NCBI RefSeq assembly: GCF_902809845.1
Contig: NZ_CADDWI010000013.1
Span: forward strand, 186,001 to 250,000
Length of the DNA: 64,000 bases
Source of the DNA: Chelativorans sp. Marseille-P2723
GTDB taxonomy: Bacteria; Pseudomonadota; Alphaproteobacteria; Rhizobiales; Rhizobiaceae
Direction: 5' to 3'
Positions 26,539 to 40,911 of this stretch are shown here, in pieces. The translations under genes were made by a program, and so were the position numbers. Below the pieces are notes generated by a model that was not told where the DNA came from, searched no databases, and saw nothing but the letters and a program-made list of their open reading frames with translations. Within the stretch, counting starts at the first letter, position 1, and the number at the start of each line of letters is the position of its first letter.

Positions 26539-26946
26539 CTATGCAGGCAGGAGGGTGCCTTCAAGCGTTGTGAGCTGTCCGAGGAACTCTTCGGCTCGGG
26601 ATCGCGTCTCATGGTCTCTGGCGCCTTCGATCTCGGCACGAACGGCCTCGATGCGCCGCAGAAGGTCGTTCCGGTCGAGATCAGCAACGCGCGTGGCCGA
26701 TTCGGCAAGCAGCCGGCAACCTTCCGGCGTTATGTCGGCGAACCCGCCGAAGACGACGAACTGCTCGCGTTCGCCGCCGGGCCTGACGGCGGTGATGATG
26801 CCCGGCTTGATGCTGGTCATCGTAGGTGCGTGATCCGCCATCACCGTCATCTCGCCTTCCGTCCCGGAAATGACGACTTCGACCACCTCTTCGGACAGGA
26901 GGAGCCGTTCAGGGGATACCAGTTCGAACTTGAATGCTTTTGCCAT
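26539..26946 (-). CDS. atpC: ATP synthase F1 epsilon subunit
   Basis: Rotor-stalk subunit that couples and inhibits the F1 motor. 135 residues: beta-sandwich N-terminal half (FKFELVSPERLLLSEEV, GTEGEMTVMADHAPTMTSIKPG) and a C-terminal helical pair rich in Arg and Glu. Start at the ATG at 26946. Unlike the tight spacing elsewhere in the operon it is separated from atpD by 119 bp containing heptamer repeats. Confidence 0.95.
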   Translation of the reverse strand: MAKAFKFELVSPERLLLSEEVVEVVISGTEGEMTVMADHAPTMTSIKPGIITAVRPGGEREQFVVFGGFADITPEGCRLLAESATRVADLDRNDLLRRIEAVRAEIEGARDHETRSRAEEFLGQLTTLEGTLLPA

Positions 26947-26956
26947 GGTCAAATCG

Positions 26957-27044
26957 GTGAATAGTGAAGGGTGAATGGTGAGCGGCCGGAAATATGACCC
27001 TCATCGATCCCGTTCTCTATCCGCACCTCCTGTCACCCATTCAC
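26957..27044. repeat. GTGAA heptamer repeats and inverted copy between atpD and atpC
   Basis: Four tandem heptamers GTGAATA, GTGAAGG, GTGAATG, GTGAGCG (26957-26984) are followed 48 bp later by TCACCCATTCAC (27033-27044), roughly their reverse complement. A long-loop hairpin can form. The stretch fills most of the 119-bp gap inside the atp operon. Confidence 0.6.
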
Positions 27045-27065
27045 AATTTGCCGGTTGCCAGAGCG

Positions 27066-29544
<2,479 letters not shown>

Positions 29545-29555
29545 GCTTACCGACC

Positions 29556-31645
<2,090 letters not shown>

Positions 31646-31868
31646 GGGGTCGGATCTCTTCTCATGAGCTGAGGCCGCAGGATCTTGCACAGGAGCATAT
31701 TCCCCGGCTAAATCCCTGACCTGGTTGACAGATTTTCGGCACAGGCATATGGGCACCGCCCTCCACCACCGAAAGCCGAATGCCGTCTAACACACGCCCG
31801 CCAGACTCGCAACACGCCGAAGCTAGACGATTTGGGGCCGCTTTGTCGCATCCCTGCCTCGGCGGACG

Positions 31869-32264
31869 TCAAGGCACCAGACCAAAGACGAACAAGAGCG
31901 GCAGCGCCGCCAGCAAAAGCGTGACCGCCAGACTCGTCCACTGAATCAGCGAACCACCGTGATCGAACAGTATGGAAAGCGCCCGCCCGAATGCTGCGAA
32001 AGCCCAGGCGAATCCCAAGGTCATGTAGATGAGCGGCTGGGAGAAGAGAATCGCCGACAGGCCGATCCCTGCATAGAAGCCGCCGAGGAGTGAACGCGGA
32101 GTGGCCAATGCTTCGGCATGTTCCGGGATCGGCTGCAGGGCGAGGGCTCGTAGAAGGAACCGGGGCGCCAGCATCGCCACCAAGCCAAAGAGCACGGTAA
32201 GAGCCGCCCCAGCCCATGCCAGCCACTCCCCGGGGGTGTAGGGCATGGGAAATACGAAATCCAT
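31869..32264 (-). CDS. Small inner-membrane protein of unknown function
   Basis: 131 residues with four predicted membrane helices (about 12-35, 55-75, 78-95, 105-128). It starts MDFVFPMPYTPGEWLAWAG and has AMLAPRFLLRALAL and TPRSLLGGFYAGIGLSAI. AGGAGGG lies before the ATG at 32264. Placed between priA and the atp operon in the same direction; relatives of this gene occur at this place in Rhizobiales and I recall one named for a phage-infection phenotype in Agrobacterium, which I cannot verify here. Confidence 0.75.
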   Translation of the reverse strand: MDFVFPMPYTPGEWLAWAGAALTVLFGLVAMLAPRFLLRALALQPIPEHAEALATPRSLLGGFYAGIGLSAILFSQPLIYMTLGFAWAFAAFGRALSILFDHGGSLIQWTSLAVTLLLAALPLLFVFGLVP

Positions 32265-32374
32265 GGTGTGCCCTCCTGCATGTCGCGGCAAACGCCTTCA
32301 CCATGCGCGCTCTATAGCCGATTCGCGAATCATCAGACGAGGGACCGAAGCGGCCGGCGTTAAAATCAAAAAGC

Positions 32375-34558
32375 TTAGAGGAAGCTCTGGGGATCGATGT
32401 CCACTTGGACGCGGATGGAGCCGCGCGGCCTTTCCGCCTTTGAAAGGAGCTGGCGCAGATAGGCTTGCAGATCAGATCGTCGCGTGCCCTGGACGAGGAG
32501 GCGGAATCGGTGGCGGCCCGCGACCAGCGCCAGCGGTGCCTCGGCGGGGCCGAGCACGTCGATCTCACTTGCGGCCGGTGCGGCACGGCGCAATGCACGT
32601 GCATGATTCTCCGCCTCCGCCCGGGAGGCGGCGCTGACAATGAGCGAGGCGAGCCGGCCGAAAGGCGGCATGCGGGCGCGCTCGCGCTCGGCGATCTCCC
32701 GCTCATAAAACTGCTCAGCGTTCCCCGATACGAGTGCTTGCATGACCGGATGATCGGGCTGGTAGGTCTGCAAGAGCCCGATGCTCGCCTTGCCGGTTCG
32801 GCCGGCCCGGCCCGTCACCTGCGAGAGAAGCTGGAAAGTGCGCTCGGCTGCACGCGGATCACCATTGGCAAGGCCAAGATCAGCGTCCACGACGCCCACC
32901 AGCGTCATGTTCGGAAAATTGTGGCCCTTTGCCACAAGCTGCGTCCCGACGACGATATCGGCTTCGCCGTTGGCGATCGCCTCAAGTTCAAGCCTGAGCC
33001 GCTTGATGCCGCCCAGAAGGTCCGAGGACAGCACGATCGTACGCGCTTGGGGAAAATGCCGGTCCACCTCTTCCGCGATACGCTCCACCCCCGGACCGCA
33101 GGGCACCAGATGATCAAGCGTACCGCATTCCGGACACGCTTCGGGTTGCGGCTCGTTGTGCCCGCAGTGGTGGCAGGCAAGCTGGCGTCGGAAACGATGC
33201 TCCACAAGCCAGCTTGAACAATTCGGGCACTGGAAGCGATGGCCGCAGACGCGGCAAAGCGTGAGTGGCGCGTAGCCGCGACGGTTGAGGAAGAGCAGTG
33301 CCTGCTCATTGCGCCCGATAGTGCGGGCCATGGCCTCGATAAGCACCGGCGAAAGAAAGCCTCCGCGCGCCGGCGGCGCCTTGCGCATGTCGATGGCAGA
33401 AAGCTGCGGCAGCGCCGCATCGGCAAAGCGGGCGGACAGCACGATGCGTTCGTAGCGGCCCTGATCGGCATTCACCCGGCTTTCGATGGAGGGCGTTGCC
33501 GAGGCGAGCACGACGGGGAAATTGCCCAGCCTTGCGCGCACCACACTCATGTCGCGGGCGTTGTAAAAAACACGATCCTCCTGCTTGTAAGCCGGATCGT
33601 GCTCTTCATCGACCACGATCAGTCCAAGTTCCCGAAAAGGCAGGAAGAGTGCCGAGCGGGCACCGGCCACGACGCGCAACTGGCCTTCCGCCACCTGCCG
33701 CCACACGCGCTCCCGCCTTCGAGGAGGAAGGTCGGAGTGCCATTCCGCCGGTTTCGCGCCGAAGCGATCGTGAAAACGTTCAAGAAAAGCCTGCGTCAGC
33801 GCGATCTCCGGCAACAGGATCAGCACCTGCTTGCCCGCAGCAAGCGCGGTCGCCACGGCCTCGAAATAGACCTCCGTCTTTCCGGAGCCCGTTACCCCGT
33901 CGAGCAGCGTGACGCCGAAGACACCTGCGCCCACCTTTTCACGCAGGCGCTCCGCTGCGGCCTTTTGCTCCGGATTGAGTTCCTGGACGCCGAAATCGAT
34001 ATCAGGCGGCGGGACAATGGGGCGCGGTGGTATCTCCACCTTTTCAAAAACACCCTGCGCTATCAGCCCGTCAATGACGCTGAGGGACACGCCCGCCGCA
34101 TGGGCAAGGCCCGATCGGGTCCACGCCTGGCCATCGGCAGCCTGGGCGAGCACCCGCTCGCGCGCTGCCGTGAGGCGATCGGGGCGCCTTTCCGTCAAGC
34201 AGAAACCCTCCACTGGCGGCTCGGGGTCAAAGGCAGCAGGTGCACGCAGCGCCATGCGCGCCACCATGCCAGGCGGTGATAGCGTATAAGCCGCCACCCA
34301 TTCGATAAAGCGGCGCATCTCGGCGGGAAGCGGCGGACAGTCGAAAACTTGCGAAATTTGCCGAAGCCTTGCGGCTTCCACCGGCTCGCCGTCGCCATCC
34401 CAGGCCACACCCGCAACCTCGCGCGGGCCGAGGGGCACGCGCAAAATTGATCCCGGCTCAACGGGCACCCCTTCCGGAACCGCGTATGAATAAGGGCGCT
34501 CCGCCGGCATGGGAACCATGACGGGAATCACGCGCCATTTGTTTAGTTCTCGATTCAT
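32375..34558 (-). CDS. priA: Primosomal protein N' (replication restart helicase PriA)
   Basis: 3'-5' helicase that restarts collapsed replication forks. 727 residues: the N-terminal DNA-binding region (RPYSYAVPEGVPVEPGSIL), helicase Walker A DGVTGSGKTEVYFEA near residue 220, DEEHDPAYKQ (DEAH box) near 315, and two zinc knots in the stretch from CRVCGHRFQCPNC (about 432) to CHHCG and CPECG, then the helicase C domain with GTQLVAKGHNFPNMTLVGV and QVTGRAGRTGK. Divergent from the transaldolase gene. Confidence 0.96.
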   Translation of the reverse strand: MNRELNKWRVIPVMVPMPAERPYSYAVPEGVPVEPGSILRVPLGPREVAGVAWDGDGEPVEAARLRQISQVFDCPPLPAEMRRFIEWVAAYTLSPPGMVARMALRAPAAFDPEPPVEGFCLTERRPDRLTAARERVLAQAADGQAWTRSGLAHAAGVSLSVIDGLIAQGVFEKVEIPPRPIVPPPDIDFGVQELNPEQKAAAERLREKVGAGVFGVTLLDGVTGSGKTEVYFEAVATALAAGKQVLILLPEIALTQAFLERFHDRFGAKPAEWHSDLPPRRRERVWRQVAEGQLRVVAGARSALFLPFRELGLIVVDEEHDPAYKQEDRVFYNARDMSVVRARLGNFPVVLASATPSIESRVNADQGRYERIVLSARFADAALPQLSAIDMRKAPPARGGFLSPVLIEAMARTIGRNEQALLFLNRRGYAPLTLCRVCGHRFQCPNCSSWLVEHRFRRQLACHHCGHNEPQPEACPECGTLDHLVPCGPGVERIAEEVDRHFPQARTIVLSSDLLGGIKRLRLELEAIANGEADIVVGTQLVAKGHNFPNMTLVGVVDADLGLANGDPRAAERTFQLLSQVTGRAGRTGKASIGLLQTYQPDHPVMQALVSGNAEQFYEREIAERERARMPPFGRLASLIVSAASRAEAENHARALRRAAPAASEIDVLGPAEAPLALVAGRHRFRLLVQGTRRSDLQAYLRQLLSKAERPRGSIRVQVDIDPQSFL

Positions 34559-34649
34559 CGGACGTGACCTTGCCGGTTTCTTGGATTAGAGCAAGGCCGA
34601 GCATACATCTCGGCATGTGCCTGCCCGGCAAGCCTGAAAGGAGAGCGTC

Positions 34650-35303
34650 ATGAAGTTTTTCGTCGATACCGCCGATGTGAATGAAATTCGCGAGTTGAGC
34701 GAAACGGGTCTCCTCGACGGCGTGACTACCAACCCTTCACTGATCATGAAGACCGGCCGCCCCATCCTCGAAGTCACGAAGGAGATCTGCGAGATTGTCG
34801 ACGGCCCTGTTTCGGCCGAAGTGACGGCGGTTGAGTTCAAGGAGATGATGCGGGAAGCCGACATTCTCTCAAAGATCGCCGACAACATCGCCATCAAGGT
34901 GCCGCTGACGCTGGACGGTCTGAAAGCCTGCAAGGCGCTAAGCTCCGACGGACGCATGGTCAACGTCACGCTCTGCTTCTCGGCCAACCAAGCATTGCTG
35001 GCCGCAAAGGCAGGCGCAACCTTCATCTCGCCCTTCATCGGCCGGCTGGATGATATTGGGCTCGACGGGGCGGAACTGATATCGGAAATCCGCACGATCT
35101 ACGACAACTATGATTTCGAGACGGAGATACTCGCCGCTTCGATCCGTACCGTTATTCACGTCAAGCAGGCCGCCCTTATCGGCGCTGATGTGGCCACGGT
35201 ACCGCCCGCGGTTCTGAAGGCTCTGGTGAAGCATCCGCTTACGGACAAAGGCCTTGACGCCTTCCTTGCCGACTGGGCAAAGACCGGTCAGAAGATCGGG
35301 TAG
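34650..35303 (+). CDS. Fructose-6-phosphate aldolase / transaldolase-like protein (TalC/FSA type)
   Basis: 217-residue compact aldolase barrel of the pentose-phosphate/aldol family. Signature [32 protein letters not shown] (seen as [11 protein letters not shown] and [12 protein letters not shown]) and the Schiff-base lysine in NIAIKVPLT at about residue 85; [13 protein letters not shown] and [17 protein letters not shown] complete it. The short length excludes the long TalA/B class. Many such proteins in alphaproteobacteria act as transaldolases, so the precise activity is open. CTGAAAGGAGAG precedes the ATG. Confidence 0.92.
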   Translation: MKFFVDTADVNEIRELSETGLLDGVTTNPSLIMKTGRPILEVTKEICEIVDGPVSAEVTAVEFKEMMREADILSKIADNIAIKVPLTLDGLKACKALSSDGRMVNVTLCFSANQALLAAKAGATFISPFIGRLDDIGLDGAELISEIRTIYDNYDFETEILAASIRTVIHVKQAALIGADVATVPPAVLKALVKHPLTDKGLDAFLADWAKTGQKIG

Positions 35304-35329
35304 TCCCGGTATTCAAGACCTGCCCGGAT

Positions 35330-35349
35330 GAAGCGGCTCAGGCCGCTTC
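35330..35349. terminator. Hairpin between converging genes (possible bidirectional terminator)
   Basis: GAAGCGGC / GCCGCTTC with loop TCAG, an eight-pair perfect stem spanning the stop codon of the acyltransferase and 27 bp after the aldolase stop. No T run follows on either strand. Confidence 0.35.
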
Positions 35350-36261
35350 TGCCGTCAGGAGGGCCGTTTCGAACTCGGCGTCCGGATTCTCCGCCAGGGC
35401 ATTGACCGTGTGCTGTTGAAGCCGGGCCGCAACCTCGGCCGGCTCTCCTTCGCTCAAAAGGCTTGAGGCGATCGGCCTGCCAACGATCATATGGATGGAG
35501 CGGCCCTTCTTGTTCAGGAGTTCGTGGAACAGCGTCATGTCGCGCAGCTCGGTTGAGTATCTGGACAAAAGATAGAACAGGCCCGAATTGCGAGCGGCCA
35601 TGTTGACCGGCACCACCGGAACCTGGTAGCGGCGCGCAAGGGCGACCACGGAGGGCTGCCATGGCCGCTCGGTGAGCTTGTCCTCGTGCCAGTAGGCAAT
35701 CCTTCCGGATGGGAAGAGCACGATCGCCTTTTCTTCCGCGAAGGCTTTGGCCGTCATCTCCAGCGTGTCGCGGCTCTTGGCATGAGACTTTTCATTGGGC
35801 CGCCATTCAACCGGGATGATGAGGTCACGGAACCGCGGGTTGACACGCAGGGCATCCCGATTGGCGAAGATTGCCATGTCCGGCCGCTTCTCCTTCATGA
35901 GGTCGAAAATGGCGATGCCATCGGCAATTCCCGTCGGATGGGTCGGGGCCAGGATGAAGGCACCCCTTTCGGGAATGTTCTCCCCGCCCGTTACCGACAC
36001 GTCCAGCGAAAGGAGGCGGCTGATGAAATCCATCGCGCCCCACCCCGAAAGCTGGGCGATTTCGTCAGCCATGGCAACGGCTTGCCGGTAGTGGAAATAG
36101 CGGTAGAGGGCGGGACGGGCGAGTGGCCACAGCGGATGTCTGGAAAGATGTATCGTGCGCTCGGCAATGAGCTGATCGACGATATGAGGAGCCTCGGCAG
36201 TCGCCTCACGGTCCCGCTTCAGCACCCCGACAACCGACATCAGCGTTGCGTGAAAACCCAT
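35338..36261 (-). CDS. PlsC-type lysophospholipid acyltransferase family protein
   Basis: 307 residues. The acyltransferase motifs are recognisable: the catalytic HX4D as THPTGIADG around residue 107, a middle motif near IFANRDALRVNP, the substrate loop as VLFPSGRIAY (instead of FPEGT/R) and VPVVPVNMAARNSG. It should transfer an acyl chain to a lysophospholipid or related lipid at the inner membrane; which lipid is not clear. The N-terminal 60 residues are an extension. It follows lptE by 135 bp in the same direction. Confidence 0.85.
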   Translation of the reverse strand: MGFHATLMSVVGVLKRDREATAEAPHIVDQLIAERTIHLSRHPLWPLARPALYRYFHYRQAVAMADEIAQLSGWGAMDFISRLLSLDVSVTGGENIPERGAFILAPTHPTGIADGIAIFDLMKEKRPDMAIFANRDALRVNPRFRDLIIPVEWRPNEKSHAKSRDTLEMTAKAFAEEKAIVLFPSGRIAYWHEDKLTERPWQPSVVALARRYQVPVVPVNMAARNSGLFYLLSRYSTELRDMTLFHELLNKKGRSIHMIVGRPIASSLLSEGEPAEVAARLQQHTVNALAENPDAEFETALLTAEAA

Positions 36262-36396
36262 CGTGAAGCTCTCCGTGGCGGCTCTCTTACCGATGCCTTG
36301 ATCGACACGGTGATATTGTAGCCTAACGCACCCTGCAGAACCTTGTTCTTACTCAGGGAATCCGGTGCTGCAGGCATCACAACATGTTTAAGCCGG

Positions 36397-36936
36397 TTAA
36401 GTTCCGCCACCAGCAACCGCCTGGGCGATACCAAGGCGTATGAGTTCCGCCAGTTCACGGGCTGCGCGGTCCTCTGCATCACGCTGGGCGCGTATTACGG
36501 CATATTCCTGCGGCGGGCGGTCGAAACTGGCGCTGACCTCCTGACGGCCGCGCGCTATTGTCTCTCCGCTGGCGGTCTCGCGCAACGTATAGGTACCGGT
36601 TAGCGACACCGTACCTGCCGAGGGCTCGTCCTCGCCACCGACCTGGATAAGGGCAGCCGAGGTGACGGTACGCCCCACCGAAAGGCTGAGCTGGTAGCGG
36701 GGCGCGGCAGGTTCGGCCCCGCCTCCCCGCAGCAGGAAAATGAGGTGGTTGCGCACTTCCTGTGCATGGCGCGTATCGACCGGAAGCACGGAAATCGCCG
36801 CAAGGGCGGGGAGAGCGGACTCAGCTCCAGCCACGCCCGGTTGAGTTGCAAGGAGGGGGCGCACCGTGCACCCGCCTGCCAGCGCGAGCGCGAGGATGTT
36901 ACCTGCCAGAACCGCAGCGCGAATCACCGACCTCAC
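36397..36936 (-). CDS. lptE: LPS-assembly lipoprotein LptE
   Basis: 179 residues, a lipoprotein signal with lipobox LAGGC at about residues 19-23, followed by a mature domain with TVSLTGTYTLRETASGETIARGRQEVS and a C-terminal Arg/Glu/Ala helix, as in alphaproteobacterial LptE. It plugs the LptD barrel that places lipopolysaccharide in the outer leaflet. It starts 16 bp after the leuS stop, the usual leuS-lptE arrangement. The usual next gene, holA, does not follow here. Confidence 0.87.
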   Translation of the reverse strand: MRSVIRAAVLAGNILALALAGGCTVRPLLATQPGVAGAESALPALAAISVLPVDTRHAQEVRNHLIFLLRGGGAEPAAPRYQLSLSVGRTVTSAALIQVGGEDEPSAGTVSLTGTYTLRETASGETIARGRQEVSASFDRPPQEYAVIRAQRDAEDRAARELAELIRLGIAQAVAGGGT

Positions 36937-36952
36937 CGATCAATCTCTCCGC

Positions 36953-39568
36953 TCAAGCCACGACGTTGACGATTCGCTGCGGCACCACGATAACCTTACG
37001 CGGAGGAGCGCCATTAAGCGCCTTCTTCACGAAATCGAGTTCGAGGACCGCCTTCTCAACAGCAGCTTGATCAGCGTCGCGGGCGATTGTCAAATCGCCG
37101 CGCTTCTTGCCGTTGATCTGTACCGGCAAAACGATCTGGTTGTCTGTCACCAATTCCGGATCGTAGCTGGGCCAGCGGCTGGCCGCAACGAGGCCTTCCC
37201 CGCCGATGCGCTCCCAGCATTCTTCCGCCAGATGCGGCATGAAGGGCGCGATCACGTGGATGAGGATTTCGACCGCTTCGCGTGCGGCCGAGCGCGTGGC
37301 GGCATCGGCCTTTCCGAGAGCGGGAAACTGCGCCTGCAACTCATTGACCAGCTCGTGAATACGGGCGAGTGCGCGGTTGAACGCCAATTGCTCGATGTCA
37401 TGCTCGATGACCTTTAAAGCCTTGTGCGCCCCTTTGGAAATGGAAGCGGCTGTGCCGTCGCGAGATGCCTTCGGCTCTACGCCCTCAAGCGCCGGTGCCG
37501 CCTCGTTCACCAGACGCCAAACGCGCTGCAGAAAACGGTGGGCCCCGGCCGCGCCGTCATCCGTCCATTCGACATCGCGCTCCGGCGGGGAATCGGACAG
37601 CATGAACCATCGGGCCGTGTCAGCGCCGAAGGACTCGGTAATATCTTCCGGGCTCACAGTGTTCTTCTTCGACTTCGACATCTTTTCGAGGCTGCCGATC
37701 GTCACTTTTTCGCCCGTCGCGATCTCGTAGGCGGTGCGCTGACCGTCCGTTCCTTCGATCCGGACTTCAGAAGGAGAAAGCCAGCGGCCGTCGGCAGCGC
37801 GATAGGTCTCATGCACGACCATTCCCTGCGTGAACAGGCCCTTGAAGGGCTCGGCAAGGTCGAGATGGCCGGTGTCCCGCATGGCGCGGGTGAAGAAGCG
37901 GGAATAAAGCAAATGCAGGATCGCGTGCTCGATGCCACCGATATACTGGTCGACGGGCAGCCAGCGATTCGCCACTTCACGCTCCACCGGCATCCTGGCG
38001 CGTGGCGATGTGAAGCGGGCGAAGTACCACGATGAATCGACGAATGTGTCCATCGTGTCGGTCTCGCGGCGGGCATCCGCACCGCATTTCGGGCACTTCA
38101 CATGGCGCCAGGTGGAATGCCGATCGAGCGGATTACCGGGTTTATCGAAATCGATGTCCTCCGGCAGTTTCACCGGCAGGTCTTGCTTTGGCACCGGCAC
38201 GATGCCGCAAGCTTCGCAATGGATCATGGGGATGGGGCATCCCCAATAGCGCTGCCGCGAGATGCCCCAGTCGCGCAGGCGGAAATTCACCTTGCGCGCC
38301 GCCTGTGCGCGCCCGCCCAGCGACTGCATCTCCAGCCGGCTTGCCACTTCGTCGAAGGCCTGCTTGTTCGACAGCCCGTCCAGGAAGCGCGAATTGATCA
38401 TCACGCCATCGTCGCTATAGGCTTCCTCGGTAATCTGGAAGGAGGCGGCATCCGCGCCTTCTGGCATCACCACCGGGATTACCGGCAGGCCGTACTTTCT
38501 GGCGAAATCGAGGTCACGCTGGTCGCCCGAAGGACAGCCGAAAATGGCGCCCGTGCCGTATTCCATCAGCACGAAATTCGCCACATAGACGGGCAGCGTC
38601 CATTCGGGATCAAAGGGATGGCGCACACGGATACCCGTATCGAAACCCTTCTTCTCCGCCGTCTCCAACGCGGCGGCAGTGGTGCCGACCCGCCGACATT
38701 CCTCGATGAATGCGGCAAGGGCAGGATCGCCTTGCGCCGCCTTCCGTGCCAGCGGGTGATCGGGCGCCACGGCCATGAAGGAAGCGCCGAAGATGGTGTC
38801 AGGCCGGGTGGTGTAGACTTCCAGCTCGCTTTCACCCTTGGGCGCGGTTTCCTTCACCAGCTCCCAACGAACCATCAGGCCCTCGGAACGACCGATCCAG
38901 TTGCGCTGCATCAGACGCACCTTTTCGGGCCATCCGTCCAGTTCGTCTATGGCGCTCAGCAACTCTTCGGAATAATCGGTGATCTTGAAGAACCACTGCG
39001 CTAGCTCGCGCTGCTCTACAAGGGCACCCGAGCGCCAGCCGCGACCCTCAATCACCTGCTCGTTGGCAAGTACAGTCTGGTCCACCGGATCCCAGTTGAC
39101 CTTCGAGGTCTTCCTGGTGATCAGGCCCTTCTCGTAGAAATCGAGGAAAAGCACCTGCTGCTGGTGGTAGTATTCCACGTCGCACGTTGCGAACTCGCGG
39201 CTCCAGTCAAGCGACAGGCCCATCATCTTGAGCTGGTCACGCATCACCGCAATATTCTGGTAGGTCCACTCCTTGGGGTGCACCTTGTTCTGGATGGCCG
39301 CATTCTCGGCCGGCATGCCGAAGGCGTCCCAGCCCATCGGATGGAGCACGTTGAAGCCCTTGGCGCGCTTGTAGCGGGCCACAACGTCTCCCATCGTGTA
39401 ATTGCGTGTGTGGCCAATATGGATGCGGCCGGAAGGATAAGGGAACATTTCCAGCACGTAATAGGTAGGCCGTTCGTCGTCGTTGCGCGTTTCGAACAGG
39501 CGCGCCTCCTCCCAGGCCTTCTGCCAGCGGGGTTCTGAGATGCGGGGATTGTAGCGTTCGGTTGCCAT
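36953..39568 (-). CDS. leuS: Leucyl-tRNA synthetase
   Basis: Charges tRNA-Leu. 871 residues, class I. HIGH-type motif [17 protein letters not shown] near residue 45, the CP1 editing domain with [21 protein letters not shown], a short zinc-like CEACG...CPKCG region, the KMSKSKKN motif near residue 630, and the anticodon-binding helices at the end. The ATG at 39568 (MATERYNPR) is the family start; upstream codons of the open frame are not conserved. Divergent from the YggS-type gene. Confidence 0.97.
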   Translation of the reverse strand: MATERYNPRISEPRWQKAWEEARLFETRNDDERPTYYVLEMFPYPSGRIHIGHTRNYTMGDVVARYKRAKGFNVLHPMGWDAFGMPAENAAIQNKVHPKEWTYQNIAVMRDQLKMMGLSLDWSREFATCDVEYYHQQQVLFLDFYEKGLITRKTSKVNWDPVDQTVLANEQVIEGRGWRSGALVEQRELAQWFFKITDYSEELLSAIDELDGWPEKVRLMQRNWIGRSEGLMVRWELVKETAPKGESELEVYTTRPDTIFGASFMAVAPDHPLARKAAQGDPALAAFIEECRRVGTTAAALETAEKKGFDTGIRVRHPFDPEWTLPVYVANFVLMEYGTGAIFGCPSGDQRDLDFARKYGLPVIPVVMPEGADAASFQITEEAYSDDGVMINSRFLDGLSNKQAFDEVASRLEMQSLGGRAQAARKVNFRLRDWGISRQRYWGCPIPMIHCEACGIVPVPKQDLPVKLPEDIDFDKPGNPLDRHSTWRHVKCPKCGADARRETDTMDTFVDSSWYFARFTSPRARMPVEREVANRWLPVDQYIGGIEHAILHLLYSRFFTRAMRDTGHLDLAEPFKGLFTQGMVVHETYRAADGRWLSPSEVRIEGTDGQRTAYEIATGEKVTIGSLEKMSKSKKNTVSPEDITESFGADTARWFMLSDSPPERDVEWTDDGAAGAHRFLQRVWRLVNEAAPALEGVEPKASRDGTAASISKGAHKALKVIEHDIEQLAFNRALARIHELVNELQAQFPALGKADAATRSAAREAVEILIHVIAPFMPHLAEECWERIGGEGLVAASRWPSYDPELVTDNQIVLPVQINGKKRGDLTIARDADQAAVEKAVLELDFVKKALNGAPPRKVIVVPQRIVNVVA

Positions 39569-39693
39569 GACCGGTTTTTCACATAGAAGGAGGTAGGTTT
39601 CCGGGCGGACCTTCACCACGGTTTGAGCGAAGCGTCAACCGTGCATCCCCAAACACCGCCAGCCAGAGCACCTGACAGGCAGAGCAGCGAGCC

Positions 39694-40371
39694 ATGAAAG
39701 ACATAATTTTGAATCTTGAAGATGTCCGCCAGAGAATTGCCGCAGCGGCGCGCGAGAGCGGCCGCCGGCCGGAGGACATCTCCCTTGTCGCCGTCTCCAA
39801 GACCTTCGGACCCGAAGCCATTCACTCAGCCATTGAGGCGGGCCAGCGGATTTTCGGGGAGAATCGAGTCCAGGAGGCGCAAGGAAAGTGGCCGGCGCTC
39901 AAGGAGCAGTGTTTGGACCTAGAACTGCACCTCATCGGGCCGTTGCAATCCAACAAGGCCAGGGAGGCGGTGGCGCTGTTCGATGTGATACAGACCGTCG
40001 ACCGCGAGAAGATCGCCAGGACACTGGCTGCGGAGATGGAAAAGCAGCGCCGGCGGCTGCGCCTTTATGTGCAGGTCAATACCGGGCTGGAGGCGCAGAA
40101 GGCCGGTATTGACCCGCGCGAGGCGGCAAGCTTCGTCGCCCGCTGCCGCGAGGTTCATGGCCTTGAAATCGAGGGGCTGATGTGCATCCCGCCACTAGAC
40201 GAGAATCCCGGGCCGCATTTCGCGTTGCTCGCGAAGATCGCCCGGGAGGCGAACGTGGAAAAGCTGTCCATGGGCATGTCTGGCGATTTCGAGACGGCCA
40301 TCGCCTTCGGCGCAACCGGCGTGCGGGTGGGGTCGGCTATTTTTGGCAACCGTCCGGCCGCGGGTCAATGA
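39694..40371 (+). CDS. YggS/PROSC family pyridoxal-phosphate-binding protein
   Basis: 225-residue alanine-racemase-fold protein without the second domain, the family that keeps pyridoxal-phosphate levels in balance. The PLP lysine is in LVAVSKTFGPEAI (about residue 35); GENRVQEAQGKW, HLIGPLQSNKAREA, VNTGLEAQKAGI and SMGMSGDFETAIAFGATGVRVGSAIFG are family blocks. Overlaps the end of the converging Usg gene by 7 bp. Confidence 0.94.
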   Translation: MKDIILNLEDVRQRIAAAARESGRRPEDISLVAVSKTFGPEAIHSAIEAGQRIFGENRVQEAQGKWPALKEQCLDLELHLIGPLQSNKAREAVALFDVIQTVDREKIARTLAAEMEKQRRRLRLYVQVNTGLEAQKAGIDPREAASFVARCREVHGLEIEGLMCIPPLDENPGPHFALLAKIAREANVEKLSMGMSGDFETAIAFGATGVRVGSAIFGNRPAAGQ

Positions 40372-40637
40372 AGCACCAGCTCGCCCGTTACGTTCCGCCA
40401 CTCGCTCGGTGCTACCAGTCGGCGGTGCGTAAAGCGCACGGAGTGCAACGGGCCGTCCAAAGTATCGCGCCAAAAATCGATGAAGCGATAGAGCGCCGGA
40501 AATTCGGGCGCAACATCATATAGTTGCCACACAAAACTCTGCAGCAGATGCGGGTGATCGGGGAGGTGATAGAGAAACTTCGCGGTCGTAAGCCCGTAGC
40601 CCTTCAGCATCAGCTCGGTTTCGCTGGTCGTATGCAT
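40365..40637 (-). CDS. Usg family protein
   Basis: 90-residue small protein of the alphaproteobacterial Usg family, function unknown. Recognisable as ELMLKGYGLTTAKFLYHLPDHP, LLQSFVWQLYDVAPEFP and FIDFWRDTLDGPLHSVRFTH. The ATG at 40637 has AAGGATAAGG upstream. It converges on the YggS-type gene with a 7-bp overlap at the ends. Confidence 0.87.
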   Translation of the reverse strand: MHTTSETELMLKGYGLTTAKFLYHLPDHPHLLQSFVWQLYDVAPEFPALYRFIDFWRDTLDGPLHSVRFTHRRLVAPSEWRNVTGELVLH

Positions 40638-40754
40638 GTCTGCCTTATCCTTCCTTTCGTTGTGCTTCTTGCCGGGATCGTTCGGGATGAAAATGCAGCA
40701 CAAGTGTTAAAGTTCCTGCTAAAACAACGTGTTAGCATCAACCACACAGGGCTG

Positions 40755-40781
40755 CTGCCAGGATTGCGAAGATCCTGGCAG
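40755..40781. other. Ten-pair perfect hairpin upstream of acs
   Basis: CTGCCAGGAT (40755-40764) and ATCCTGGCAG (40772-40781) with loop TGCGAAG. No T run on either side, so a plain terminator is unlikely; it sits between the divergent usg and acs starts, about 130 bp before acs. Confidence 0.6.
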
Positions 40782-40872
40782 TGGTTCTGCCGATGTCCTT
40801 GACGATGTCTGATGTTGCGATTGGCTGTGCAGTGCTATTTATTCAGAGAAAGTGACGAGGCTGCTGGCCTAG

Positions 40873-40890
40873 GCCGGGATTCGACCCGGC
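40873..40890 (+). other. Short hairpin in the acs leader
   Basis: GCCGGG (40873-40878), loop ATTCGA, CCCGGC (40885-40890), directly before the GAGGAGGA ribosome site of acs. It might affect translation start. It resembles a tRNA T-arm but no tRNA is present. Confidence 0.5.
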
Positions 40891-40911
40891 ATGTCTCATC
40901 GAGGAGGAACT

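Noticed and set aside
36387-36400. TTAA-N5-TTAA near the lptE stop
   Set aside because: Spacer is five bases, not seven, so it does not fit the CtrA box.
40866-40892. tRNA-like T-arm (GCCGGG-ATTCGA-CCCGGC)
   Set aside because: Only one stem-loop with a six-base loop; no acceptor, D or anticodon arms can be built around it.
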